A stretch of DNA of 64,000 nucleotides from Pseudomonas sp. SID14000 (GTDB lineage Bacteria > Pseudomonadota > Gammaproteobacteria > Pseudomonadales > Pseudomonadaceae), in contig NZ_NFZQ01000010.1 of the NCBI RefSeq assembly GCF_002165135.1, forward strand, positions 124,001 through 188,000, given 5' to 3'. A program made the translations under genes and the position numbers. Below, in pieces: positions 18,680-27,457 of the stretch. The notes beneath the pieces were generated by a model that was not told the DNA's origin, made no database searches, and saw only the letters and a program-made list of their open reading frames with translations. Each line of letters starts with the position of its first letter. The first letter of the stretch is position 1.

Positions 18680-19225
18680 ATGAGTCATTTCCTTGGTTGG
18701 ATGCCTGAAAGCGCCCATAGCTGCCTTAAGACTGCAGAGCTTCTGTAGGCCCAAAACCTCCCAGATATCGCCATGGTCAATGCAGCGGTCAGCACGGAAA
18801 ACCTGCTGAATAGCTCTATTTCCGTGCCAGATCAGCACCAAGGTACGTCCGGCGAAACCTACAAGCTCGACGTCGAAGCGCTCAAAGCGGCTCACCAGCA
18901 CCTGCAGTCAATCGGTAAGAGTCCACCAAAACAAAAGCGTGACGCTCACGACTTGTTGACGTTGTTTCATGCCATGCCCGCAGCGATTCGCCAAACCCTG
19001 GCCCTGGACAGCCAGGAAGGTTCATTCGAACGGTATCGGGATGTGTTAACCAATAGCCGGTATCAGTACGAGTCGAGCAGCTGGAAATTTTCCGATCCAG
19101 TGCTGATGAGATTGTGGCGGTGGACGTTGGCCAACGTGGTTGGCTACTACAGGGAGCGAGGTTCGCAAGATCCGTATGTGCTGCGTTACATCGCAGAGGT
19201 CCAAGCAAGAGCTGCAGCACAGTGA
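18680..19225 (+). pseudogene. HEPN-like protein gene interrupted by an in-frame amber codon
   Basis: From the ATG at 18680 the frame reads MSHFLGWMPESAHSCLKTAELL, then TAG (18746-18748), then AQNLPDIAMVNAAVSTENLL without a frame change, to the stop at 19223-19225. Helical sequence on both sides of the stop fits one HEPN fold (a nucleotide-binding or RNase-type helical domain). Later features are KRDAHDLLTLFHAMPAAIRQ and RYQYESSSW. The part after the amber could be made from an ATG at 18773 (150 residues), but no ribosome binding site is visible there. HEPN is suggested from pattern, not proven. Confidence 0.45.
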
Positions 19226-19285
19226 TGGAGGCCAGCGACCTGGCTTCAAATCTGCCCACCCTCGGTCCCGGTAGCTTCATACGAA

Positions 19286-19313
19286 AGTGCGCATAATGAG
19301 TATTATGTTAAAT
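19286..19313 (+). other. dif: dif-like XerC/XerD recombination site
   Basis: The left arm AGTGCGCATAA (19286-19296), the centre TGAGTA (19297-19302) and the right arm TTATGTTAAAT (19303-19313) match the E. coli dif site at 25 of 28 positions by my count; the XerD arm is identical. It lies in the 162-bp gap between the HEPN-like gene and the BaeR-like gene. GGGNAGGG octamers that I found point to it from both sides: plus strand at 9824 and 14701, minus strand at 21701, 21770, 23445 and 61592. I read it as the chromosomal dif. An attachment site used by a Xer-dependent element is the alternative. Confidence 0.85.
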
Positions 19314-19387
19314 TAAGCATTTATTTCGAGTACCTTGTGGCCGCCCCCGTAGCACCTGGCCCTGGCGCCCCCGCTGGCAACCTGGTT

Positions 19388-20050
19388 CTACTCAAGCTCC
19401 AGGCTGTAACCCACCCCGTATACAGACCTGAGCGGGTCATGTTCTGGTGTCACCCCTGACAGTTTGCGCCGCAAATTCTTGACGTGGCTGTCCACGGTAC
19501 GATCTGCGACCACGCGATGGTCCTGGTAGATATGGTTCATCAGTTGATCGCGCGACAGCACTTGCCCCGGGCGTGCTGCCAGTGCGGCAAGCATGCGGAA
19601 CTCTACCGGCGTCAGGTCCAGCGCAACCCCCTTGTAGCGCGCCTGGAATGATCGGGTGTCGAGCGCAAGGCCCAAGCTAGGCGCCTGCTGCCCGCTACGG
19701 CGTAACACCGCCTTGACCCGGGCGACCAGCTCGCGCGGGGAAAACGGCTTGCAGATGTAGTCATCCGCACCCAGCTCCAGGCCCAGCAGGCGGTCGATCT
19801 CATCGACCCTGGCCGTCATCATGATCAGCGGCATCTGGCTGAACTCACGCAATTCGCGGCAGATGTCCAGGCCATCGCGCCCCGGCAGCATCAGGTCAAG
19901 CAGAATCAGGTCGTACTGGCCTTGGCGAATCGCCGGGATGACCGCAAGGCCCTCGTCCAGGTGATCGACACGGTAGCCGCCAGCGCGCAGGTAGTCCCCG
20001 ACCAGGGCGGCAAGCTTGGGTTCATCTTCAACCAGCAGGATCTGGCTCAT
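19388..20050 (-). CDS. OmpR-family response regulator (BaeR-like)
   Basis: A 220-residue regulator. The receiver domain (ILLVEDE, phosphoacceptor Asp in LILLDLMLPGRDG at about residue 53, Lys in ICKPFSPRELVAR) is followed by a winged helix ending HVKNLRRKLSGV. It overlaps the sensor kinase gene by 4 bp. It probably controls the RND efflux operon on the other side of the kinase; the 11-bp direct repeats at 21524 are a plausible target. Confidence 0.9.
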   Translation of the reverse strand: MSQILLVEDEPKLAALVGDYLRAGGYRVDHLDEGLAVIPAIRQGQYDLILLDLMLPGRDGLDICRELREFSQMPLIMMTARVDEIDRLLGLELGADDYICKPFSPRELVARVKAVLRRSGQQAPSLGLALDTRSFQARYKGVALDLTPVEFRMLAALAARPGQVLSRDQLMNHIYQDHRVVADRTVDSHVKNLRRKLSGVTPEHDPLRSVYGVGYSLELE

Positions 20051-21438
20051 GCCTGATCTCCAGCAATCGGGAGCATGAGCGTCAGCAGCAATCCGCCCAT
20101 GGCCGAAGCCTCGGCCGTGAGCTTGCCGCCGTGAACTTCGGCAATGCCACGGCAGATCGCCAGGCCCAGCCCGGTGCCGCCACTGGCCCGGTTACGCGAG
20201 CGCTCGGCGCGATAGAAACGCTCGAACAGGCGCGTTAGCGAGGCGCTGTCGACTCCCGGCGCAGTGTCCTCACACTGCACCAGCACCTGCTCGCCCTCCC
20301 GGAATGCACGCAAAACGGTATGGCCACCTGCATCGGTATAACGGCGGCTGTTTTCCAAAAGATTGTGCAGCAACTGGCCCAGGCGTCCCTCGTCGCCCAG
20401 TACCCACACCGGCCCAGGTAGCTCCAGGCGCAGTTGCAGGCCACGCTCGGCAAAACTGGCCTGGAAGGCTTCGGCCACCACCAGTAGCAGCACGCACAGG
20501 TCGATGCGTTCACGCCGATAGGTCGGGCCGCCTACTTCGGCCAGTGACAGGTCAAACAGGTCGTCGACCAGCTTGCTCAGCGCCCCCACCTCGCCTTGCA
20601 GCGAGCGCAGGGCGTTGCCATCGAGCGGACGAATGCCGTCTTCCATGGCTTCCAGCTCGGCACGCATCACCGCCAGGGGCGTGCGTAGTTCATGAGAAAT
20701 ATCGGCCATGAAGTCGCGGCGCAGGCGCTCGTTGCTCGCCAGCGTGGCGGCCATGCGGTTGAAATCACCGGCCAATTGCCCGGCTTCGTCTGCCGAACGT
20801 ACTGGCAGCTGGATTTCGTAATCACCAGCAGCCAGGCGATGCGTGGCACTGGCCACTTCACGGATCGGACGCAGCAAGGCACGGCTCAGCCACCAGGCGA
20901 GCACGCCTGTGGCCAACAGGCAAGCCAGACCTATCAGCAGGCTGGAGCGCAACTGGTTCAACTGGAAGCGCCGGTCACCGACGCTGGTGACCGCCTGCAG
21001 CGGCGCCAGGGCCATCCAGCCGACTACCTGGCCCTGGTGATGGATCGGTCGCAGCAACATGTCGCTGCTGGCAGCCTGGTAGCCGATGATGGGCTGGCGC
21101 TGAGCATCGAGCAGGGCGAATCGAACGAACGCGCCGGTCAGGTCGGAGACCGTCAGCAGGCTGGGGTCGAAGGTCTTGTCCGGGTGGGCATCGTCCGGGC
21201 GCAGCAGCTCGAACCACTGGTCCTTGTCGCGGCGGATGAAGTCCCAGCTGCCATTGCGTGCGTACGCTTGCTCGACCCGTGGCACGATGCGATCCATGCG
21301 TTCCTCGGCCTGCTGGTTGAGGTAGCCGAGAAAGCCGTACTTAAGGCTGAGGTAAGCGGCAAAAACCATGCCCAGCACAGCGAAGGCACAGACCGCCAGC
21401 ATGGCGAAGAAGAACTTGCGGGAAAGGCTGACTTTCAT
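20047..21438 (-). CDS. Sensor histidine kinase (BaeS-like)
   Basis: A 463-residue inner-membrane kinase with two membrane segments (residues about 10-32 and 165-187) around a periplasmic sensor region, a HAMP domain (LLRPIREVASATHRLAAGDY), the H-box DISHELRTPLAVMRAELEAM and the ATPase boxes including GGTGLGLAICRGIAEVHGG. It is divergent from the efflux adaptor gene and first in the two-gene kinase/regulator operon. Confidence 0.9.
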   Translation of the reverse strand: MKVSLSRKFFFAMLAVCAFAVLGMVFAAYLSLKYGFLGYLNQQAEERMDRIVPRVEQAYARNGSWDFIRRDKDQWFELLRPDDAHPDKTFDPSLLTVSDLTGAFVRFALLDAQRQPIIGYQAASSDMLLRPIHHQGQVVGWMALAPLQAVTSVGDRRFQLNQLRSSLLIGLACLLATGVLAWWLSRALLRPIREVASATHRLAAGDYEIQLPVRSADEAGQLAGDFNRMAATLASNERLRRDFMADISHELRTPLAVMRAELEAMEDGIRPLDGNALRSLQGEVGALSKLVDDLFDLSLAEVGGPTYRRERIDLCVLLLVVAEAFQASFAERGLQLRLELPGPVWVLGDEGRLGQLLHNLLENSRRYTDAGGHTVLRAFREGEQVLVQCEDTAPGVDSASLTRLFERFYRAERSRNRASGGTGLGLAICRGIAEVHGGKLTAEASAMGGLLLTLMLPIAGDQA

Positions 21439-21523
21439 GGCACCGCCGGCATACTGGAATAGCCGCTATTGAAGCGCGCAGCCCCATGTGCCGCAAGGCA
21501 CGCCCGACAATCTCCACACTTTC

Positions 21524-21556
21524 TGCATATTGGCTGCACAATTGCCGCACACGCTT
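21524..21556. promoter_or_regulatory. Three 11-bp-spaced direct repeats between the kinase and efflux operons
   Basis: TGCATA (21524), TGCACA (21535) and CGCACA (21546) start exactly 11 bp apart, one helical turn, as is typical for OmpR-family regulators. They lie between the divergent kinase (start 21438) and adaptor (start 21589) genes. Confidence 0.5.
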
Positions 21557-21588
21557 GAGCCATCGAAATTCATGGCTCGGAGCCTGCG

Positions 21589-22773
21589 ATGCCTACCTTG
21601 TTCCACTCTATGTTGTTTGCCCGCTCACCCCTGGCCCGCGCCATTTTGCTTAGTGCGGGCCTTCTCGTCATAGGCGGTTGCCGCGAAGCCGAAACCGCTG
21701 CCCTGCCCGCTCCGCTGCAGGAAGTCGCGGTTTACGAAGTGACCACCGCCGCCCAGGCCCTGACCACCACCCTGCCCGGTCGCGCCAGTGCTCACCTGAT
21801 TGCCGAGATCCGGCCGCAAGTTGGCGGCATCATCCAGAAACGCCTGTTCAACGAGGGTGACACGGTAAAGGCCGGCCAGGCGCTCTACCAGATCGACCCG
21901 CAGACCTACCAGGCAAGCCTGGCTCAAGCCAAAGCGACTGTCAGCTCAGCCCGAGCTACACTCAAGGCCGCTGAACTGAAGGCCAAGCGCGATGCGCAAC
22001 TGGTGAGGATCGACGCCATCAGTGCCGAAGACAACGAAAGCGCCCAGTCTGCGTTGCTTAAGGCGCGTGCCAGCCTGCAATCTGCGTTGGCCGAGCAGCG
22101 CACGGCGCAGATCAACCTTGATTACACCCGCATCAACGCGCCGATCGACGGCCGTACCGCCACCTCCTCAGTGACCCCAGGGGCGCTAGTCACTGCCGAG
22201 CAGGCCACGGCCCTGACCACCGTGCAACAGCTGGACCCGATCTATGTCGACTTTACCCAGCCGAGCAGCACCCTGCTGCGCCTCAAGCGCGAGCTGGCCG
22301 AAGGCAAGCTGGCACCCAGCGGCAATGCGGATGCCGCGCGCGTCACACTGGAACTCGAAGATGGCAGCACCTATGCCCATGCCGGCACCCTTACCTTCAA
22401 CGGTGTGAGCGTCGATGAAAGCACCGGCAGTGTGACGTTCCGGGCAGTAGTGCCCAATCCCGACGGCCTGCTGATGCCGGGCATGTACATCAAGGCGACG
22501 TTGCAGGAAGGCGTGCAGAACGACGCCATCCTGGTACCGCAGCAGGCCGTCAGCCGTGACGAGCGCGGTGGCGCCACAGCGCTGGTAGTGGTTGACGGTA
22601 AGGTGCAACAGCGTGAACTGACCCTGGCCCGCGCGGTAGGCAATCGGTGGTGGGTCAGCCAAGGCCTGGCCGCCGGCGACCAGGTCATCGTGCAGGGCCT
22701 GCAGAAGGTTCGCGTTGGCCAACAGGTCCAGGTGCAGAACAACACCCTTAGCGCCCACAACGACAGCAACTGA
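21589..22773 (+). CDS. RND efflux periplasmic adaptor (AcrA/MexA-like lipoprotein)
   Basis: A 394-residue membrane fusion protein. A lipoprotein signal ends at LLVIGGC, and lipoyl halves (RPQVGGIIQKRLFNEGDTVK and NAPIDGRTATSSVTPGALVT) flank an alpha-hairpin. The C-terminal membrane-proximal domain ends with GDQVIVQGLQKVRVG. It links the RND pump to the outer-membrane channel. Genes for pump and channel follow at once. GGAG lies six bases before the ATG. Confidence 0.92.
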   Translation: MPTLFHSMLFARSPLARAILLSAGLLVIGGCREAETAALPAPLQEVAVYEVTTAAQALTTTLPGRASAHLIAEIRPQVGGIIQKRLFNEGDTVKAGQALYQIDPQTYQASLAQAKATVSSARATLKAAELKAKRDAQLVRIDAISAEDNESAQSALLKARASLQSALAEQRTAQINLDYTRINAPIDGRTATSSVTPGALVTAEQATALTTVQQLDPIYVDFTQPSSTLLRLKRELAEGKLAPSGNADAARVTLELEDGSTYAHAGTLTFNGVSVDESTGSVTFRAVVPNPDGLLMPGMYIKATLQEGVQNDAILVPQQAVSRDERGGATALVVVDGKVQQRELTLARAVGNRWWVSQGLAAGDQVIVQGLQKVRVGQQVQVQNNTLSAHNDSN

Positions 22774-22783
22774 GGCCCACCCC

Positions 22784-25700
22784 ATGGCACGTTTCTTCAT
22801 CGACCGGCCGATCTTCGCGTGGGTCATCGCCATCCTGATCATGCTCGGCGGCGGCCTGGCAATCTCCGAACTGCCGCTGGCGCAGTACCCCAATATCGCC
22901 CCGCCGCAGGTCAGCCTCAGCGCCACCTACACCGGCGCCTCGGCCAAGACCATGGAAGACTCGGTGACCCAGGTCATCGAGCAGCAGATGACCGGCCTGG
23001 ACGGCCTCACCTACATGTCGTCGTCCAGCAGTTCGTCGGGCAGCGCCAAGATCACCCTGACGTTCGAGGCTGGCACCGACGTCAACACTGCGCAAATGCT
23101 GGTGCAGACCAGGCTGGAGCAGGCCAAGGCGCGCCTGCCCGATTCGGTGCAACAGCACGGCATCGAGGTGCACAACTCGGCCAGCGACTTCCTCATCATC
23201 GTAGCCCTGGTTTCGGACAACCCTGATGTCAGTGCCACCGATATCAGCGATTTCATCTCCAGCACGCTGTACGACCAGATCAGCCGGGTCAGCGGCGTCG
23301 GCGAGGTAACCACTCTGGGTTCGAGCTACGCGATGCGTATATGGCTCGACCCGGACAAGCTGAAACAGTACGGGTTGATGCCTTCTGACGTGAGCAGCGC
23401 GCTTCAAGCGCAGAACGTAGACACCTCAGCCGGCCAACTCGGCGCCCTGCCCGCGCGTGCCGGTCAGCAGTTGAACGCCACCATCAATGCGCGCAGCAAA
23501 TTGCAGACCGCCGCACAGTTTCGCGAATTGGTGCTCAAGCACAACAGCGCTGGCGCCGTGGTGACCCTGGCCGACGTGGCCCGGGTAGAGCTTGGCAGCG
23601 AGAGCTACGACGTAGTCGCCGAGCATAACGGCCGGCCGGCCGGCGGTCTGGCGGTGAGCCTGGCAACTGGCGCCAATGCGCTGGATGTTTCGGAAGCTGT
23701 CCAGGCCAAGCTGGCGGAGCTTGAACAATTTTTCCCCAGCAAGCTGCAATTGCGCAGCGAGGTAGCCTACAACACCGCGCCCTTCGTGAAGATTTCCATC
23801 GAGGAAGTGGTCAAGACATTGTTCGAGGCCATCGCCCTGGTGGTATTGATCATGTACCTGTTCATGCAGAACCTGCGCGCCACCCTGATCCCGGCAATCG
23901 CAGTGCCCGTGGTGTTGCTCGGTACCTTCGGCGTGCTGGCCCTGCTCGGCTACTCGATCAATACCCTGACCATGTTTGGCATGGTGCTGGCCATCGGCTT
24001 GCTGGTGGACGATGCCATCGTGGTCGTGGAGAACGTGGAGCGGATCATGGCCGAAAAAGGCCTGACGCCCCGCGAAGCGACCCGTCAGTCGATGGGAGAA
24101 ATCAGCGGCGCGCTGATTGGTATCGCGGTGGTGCTCTCGGCGGTGTTCATCCCCATGGCATTCTTCGGCGGTTCCACCGGGGTGATCTACCGTCAGTTCT
24201 CGGTGACCCTGGTCGCAGCCATGGCCCTGTCTGTGCTGGTGGCCATGACCCTGACGCCTGCATTGTGCGCCAGCCTGCTCAAACCGGTAGCGAACCACGG
24301 CGCACCCCAGCGCGGCTTTTTCGGCTGGTTCAACCGCCACTTCGAACGTACCTCGCAGCGCTACCAACGTGGTGTCGGCAAGGTACTGACGCGTCCGCTG
24401 CGCGGCTTGCTGGTGTACGTGCTGGTGCTGGGCGGCGTGGTGCTGATGTTCGAGAAACTTCCCACGGCGTTTCTTCCTGAGGAAGACCAGGGCATGCTGA
24501 TGATGCAGATGACCCTGCCGGTGGGCGGCACCGACGCGCGCTTGCAAGCGGTCAACCGCCAGGTGCAGGAGTACATGCTGCAACAACCGGAGGTGGCGTC
24601 GATCCTCACCGTGCGTGGCCTGGGTACCGGTGGTAACGCACAGAATTCGGGGCGCGGTTTCATCAAGCTCAAGGACTGGAGCGAACGCCAGGGCGACGAG
24701 CACAGCGCCATAGCGGTGGCACGTCGGGCCAACATGGCGCTGTCGAAGATCCTCGATGCCAATGTGTTCGTCATCGCCCCACCGGCTATCCAGGGCCTGG
24801 GCCAGAGCTCAGGCTTCGATGTGCAGTTGCAGGACCTGGCTGGCCTCGGCCACGCCGAGCTGCTGAAGGCGCGGAATCAGTTCATCGCCCTTGCCGCCAA
24901 GGACCCGCGGCTGGCCTATGTGCGCGCCCAAGGCCTGGAGGACACGCCACAGCTCAACGTCGCCATCGATGACCGCAAGGCCGGTGCAATGGGTATTGCC
25001 GCCAGCGACGTCAATGACACTTTGAGCACCGTAATGGGCGGCAGCTACGTCAACGACTTCGTTGACGCCGGCCGGGTGAAGAAAGTCTACCTGCAGGGTG
25101 AGGTCGACAAGCGCATGCTGGCTGAGGACATCGGTGCCTGGTACGTGCGCAACGACAGCGATGCCATGGTGCCGATGTCGGCGTTCACCAGTACCTCCTG
25201 GAGCACCGCCTCGCCGTTGCTGGAGCGCTTCAATGGCTTCGGCTCCTACGAACTGGTGGGTGAGCCTGCCCGCGGCGTGAGCTCCGGCAACGCGATGGCT
25301 GCGGTCGAGCAGATCATGGCGCAATTGCCTGAAGGTATCGGCTATGCCTGGGCTGGTCAGTCGTACCAGGAGCGCCTGGCTGGCAACCAGGCACCGTTGC
25401 TGTACGCCATCTCGATTCTGTTCGTGTTCTTGTGCCTGGCGGCCCTGTACGAAAGCTGGTCGGTGCCATTTGCGGTAATGCTGGTTGTGCCGGTGGGTCT
25501 CCTCGGCGCGCTGCTGCTGACCGGCGTTCGCGGGCTGGCCAACGACGTGTACTTCCAGGTCGGGTTACTGACCACGGTGGGTTTGGCGGCGAAGAACGCG
25601 ATCCTGATCGTTGAATTCGCCAAAGAAGGATATGAGCGTGGCCAGGACCTGATTACCGCTACCTTGGAAGTCGTGCGCATCCGCTTGCGGCCGGTACTGA

Positions 25701-25915
25701 TGACGTCGCTGGCGTTCATCCTAGGTGTGCTGCCACTGGCCTTGAGTAGCGGTGCCGGGGCCGGTGGACGACAGGCGATCGGCACCGGCGTGCTGGGTGG
25801 CATGCTCGCCGCCACCCTGCTCGGCCTGTTTTTCATCCCGTTGTTTTATGTACTGGTGCAGCGCTTGGCCGGCCGACATGCCAGCACTGTCGATACTGTT
25901 GCAGGAGAAGCCTGA
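22784..25915 (+). CDS. RND efflux pump, HAE1 family (AcrB/MexB-like)
   Basis: A 1043-residue proton-driven pump. The family start MARFFIDRPIFAWVIAILIM, the proton-relay aspartate pair in LLVDDAIVVVENVERIM (about residue 405) and the second-half repeat LLTTVGLAAKNAILIVEFAK are present, with 12 membrane segments and two large periplasmic loops. HAE1 pumps export hydrophobic drugs and solvents. The start is 10 bp after the adaptor stop, and the stop overlaps the channel ATG by one base. Closest in form to TtgB/MexB types; the controlling system here is two-component rather than TetR. Confidence 0.93.
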   Translation: MARFFIDRPIFAWVIAILIMLGGGLAISELPLAQYPNIAPPQVSLSATYTGASAKTMEDSVTQVIEQQMTGLDGLTYMSSSSSSSGSAKITLTFEAGTDVNTAQMLVQTRLEQAKARLPDSVQQHGIEVHNSASDFLIIVALVSDNPDVSATDISDFISSTLYDQISRVSGVGEVTTLGSSYAMRIWLDPDKLKQYGLMPSDVSSALQAQNVDTSAGQLGALPARAGQQLNATINARSKLQTAAQFRELVLKHNSAGAVVTLADVARVELGSESYDVVAEHNGRPAGGLAVSLATGANALDVSEAVQAKLAELEQFFPSKLQLRSEVAYNTAPFVKISIEEVVKTLFEAIALVVLIMYLFMQNLRATLIPAIAVPVVLLGTFGVLALLGYSINTLTMFGMVLAIGLLVDDAIVVVENVERIMAEKGLTPREATRQSMGEISGALIGIAVVLSAVFIPMAFFGGSTGVIYRQFSVTLVAAMALSVLVAMTLTPALCASLLKPVANHGAPQRGFFGWFNRHFERTSQRYQRGVGKVLTRPLRGLLVYVLVLGGVVLMFEKLPTAFLPEEDQGMLMMQMTLPVGGTDARLQAVNRQVQEYMLQQPEVASILTVRGLGTGGNAQNSGRGFIKLKDWSERQGDEHSAIAVARRANMALSKILDANVFVIAPPAIQGLGQSSGFDVQLQDLAGLGHAELLKARNQFIALAAKDPRLAYVRAQGLEDTPQLNVAIDDRKAGAMGIAASDVNDTLSTVMGGSYVNDFVDAGRVKKVYLQGEVDKRMLAEDIGAWYVRNDSDAMVPMSAFTSTSWSTASPLLERFNGFGSYELVGEPARGVSSGNAMAAVEQIMAQLPEGIGYAWAGQSYQERLAGNQAPLLYAISILFVFLCLAALYESWSVPFAVMLVVPVGLLGALLLTGVRGLANDVYFQVGLLTTVGLAAKNAILIVEFAKEGYERGQDLITATLEVVRIRLRPVLMTSLAFILGVLPLALSSGAGAGGRQAIGTGVLGGMLAATLLGLFFIPLFYVLVQRLAGRHASTVDTVAGEA

Positions 25916-27291
25916 TGCGTCTGTCCCCCCTCTTGCTGGCGCTGGCCCTGGCCGGCTGCGTCAACCTCGCGCCTGACTACCAGCGCCCGGCAGCGCCGGT
26001 AGCTGAGCAGTGGCCAACCACCAGCGGCGCAAGCACCACGAGCGCCGATATAAGCTGGAAATCACTGTTCACCGATGCCCGCCTGCGCGACACCGTGGCG
26101 CTGGCGTTGGCCAACAACCGCGACCTGCGGGTGGCGGCATTGAATGTCGAGTACCAGCGGGCGCAGTACCGCATCCAGCGCGCCGAGTTGTTTCCGGCCG
26201 TATCGGCAACTGCCGACGGCACCCGGCAGCGCAGCGTGACCAACGGCAGCTCAGCGGTGAGCAGCCAGTACAGCGTAGGCCTCGGCGTCAGCAATTACGA
26301 GCTGGACTTGTTTGGTCGCCTGGGCAACCTAAAAGACGCTGCGCTGGAGCAGTACCTTTCGCTGGAACAAACCCGCCGTAGCACGCAGCTCAGCCTGGTG
26401 GCCGAGGTCGCCACGGCCTGGATGACCCTGGCCGCCGACCAGCAATTGCTGAAGCTGGCCAATGACACCTATGCCAGCCAGCAGAAAACCTACACCTTGG
26501 TGCAACAGAGTCATGGGCTGGGCGGCGAGTCCGGGGTAAGCCTGGCGCAAGCGCGCAGCACCGTCGAGTCCGCCCGTGCCGATGCGGCCAATTATGCCAG
26601 CCAGGTCGAGCAGGACCGTAACGCCCTGGAACTGCTGGTAGGCCAACGTCTGAGCGACTCTCTGCTGCCAGGCGACCAGCCATTCGATACCACACTGCTG
26701 GTGAGTGTGCCGCAGGGCCTGCCATCCAGCCTGCTTCAGCGTCGCCCGGACGTGCAGGCCGCCGAACATACCCTGAAGGCGGCCAATGCTGACGTCGGCG
26801 CGGCCCGGGCTGCATTCTTCCCGAGCATCACCCTTACCGCCAGCGGTGGCAGCGCCAGTAGCGAGCTGTCCGGCCTATTCAAGGGTGGCAGTGGCGCCTG
26901 GAGCTTCGCCCCCTCGATCAACCTGCCAATCTTCAACGCAGGGAGCAATCGAGCCAGCCTGGATGCAACCAAAGTCAACAGCGAAATCGAAGTGGCGACC
27001 TACGAGAAGACGATCCAGACCGCGTTCAGCGAAGTGGCCGATGCGCTGTCAGTGCGTGCCCATATCAATGAGCGGCTCGATGCCCAGCGCAGCCTGACCG
27101 AAGCTACCGACACTGCTTATCAGCTCTCGCTGGCGCTTTACAAGCAGGGCTCGGACAGCTTCCTGGATGTGCTCGACGCTCAGCGCTCGCTGTATTCGGC
27201 GCAGCAGTCGCTGATCAGCCTGAAGCTGACCGAACAGACCAACCGGGTGACCTTGTACAAGGCACTTGGCGGCGAATGGGCCCAGCGCTGA
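25915..27291 (+). CDS. Outer membrane efflux channel, NodT/OprM-like lipoprotein
   Basis: A 458-residue channel with lipoprotein signal LLALALAGCVNLAPDYQRP and two repeated OEP domains (NRDLRVAALNVEYQRAQYRI; RRPDVQAAEHTLKAANADVG). It completes the tripartite pump. Its ATG overlaps the pump stop (TGATG). A short inverted repeat around 27401-27420 follows, but it has no T-run. Confidence 0.92.
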   Translation: MRLSPLLLALALAGCVNLAPDYQRPAAPVAEQWPTTSGASTTSADISWKSLFTDARLRDTVALALANNRDLRVAALNVEYQRAQYRIQRAELFPAVSATADGTRQRSVTNGSSAVSSQYSVGLGVSNYELDLFGRLGNLKDAALEQYLSLEQTRRSTQLSLVAEVATAWMTLAADQQLLKLANDTYASQQKTYTLVQQSHGLGGESGVSLAQARSTVESARADAANYASQVEQDRNALELLVGQRLSDSLLPGDQPFDTTLLVSVPQGLPSSLLQRRPDVQAAEHTLKAANADVGAARAAFFPSITLTASGGSASSELSGLFKGGSGAWSFAPSINLPIFNAGSNRASLDATKVNSEIEVATYEKTIQTAFSEVADALSVRAHINERLDAQRSLTEATDTAYQLSLALYKQGSDSFLDVLDAQRSLYSAQQSLISLKLTEQTNRVTLYKALGGEWAQR

Positions 27292-27457
27292 AACATCCAA
27301 TGGAGGAAATGCAGCCCTTTCAACGCTTATAACTGTGAAGTGCGTTTGGTGCGCCTACCGTGCGTACTCGCGGTTGGTCATCGATGCCACTCTTGCCCAA
27401 CGCCCCGATGGCATCGGGCGCCCTCTCCGATTGCTAAGCGAAGCCACGCGAGAAGTT

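Noticed and set aside
23426-24703. A 425-codon minus-strand frame inside the RND pump gene
   Set aside because: Opposite-strand shadow of a clear 1043-residue pump; low-complexity composition.
27401-27420. Palindrome around CCCGATGGCATCGGG after the efflux operon
   Set aside because: The stem is imperfect and no T-run follows on either strand, so I do not call it a terminator.
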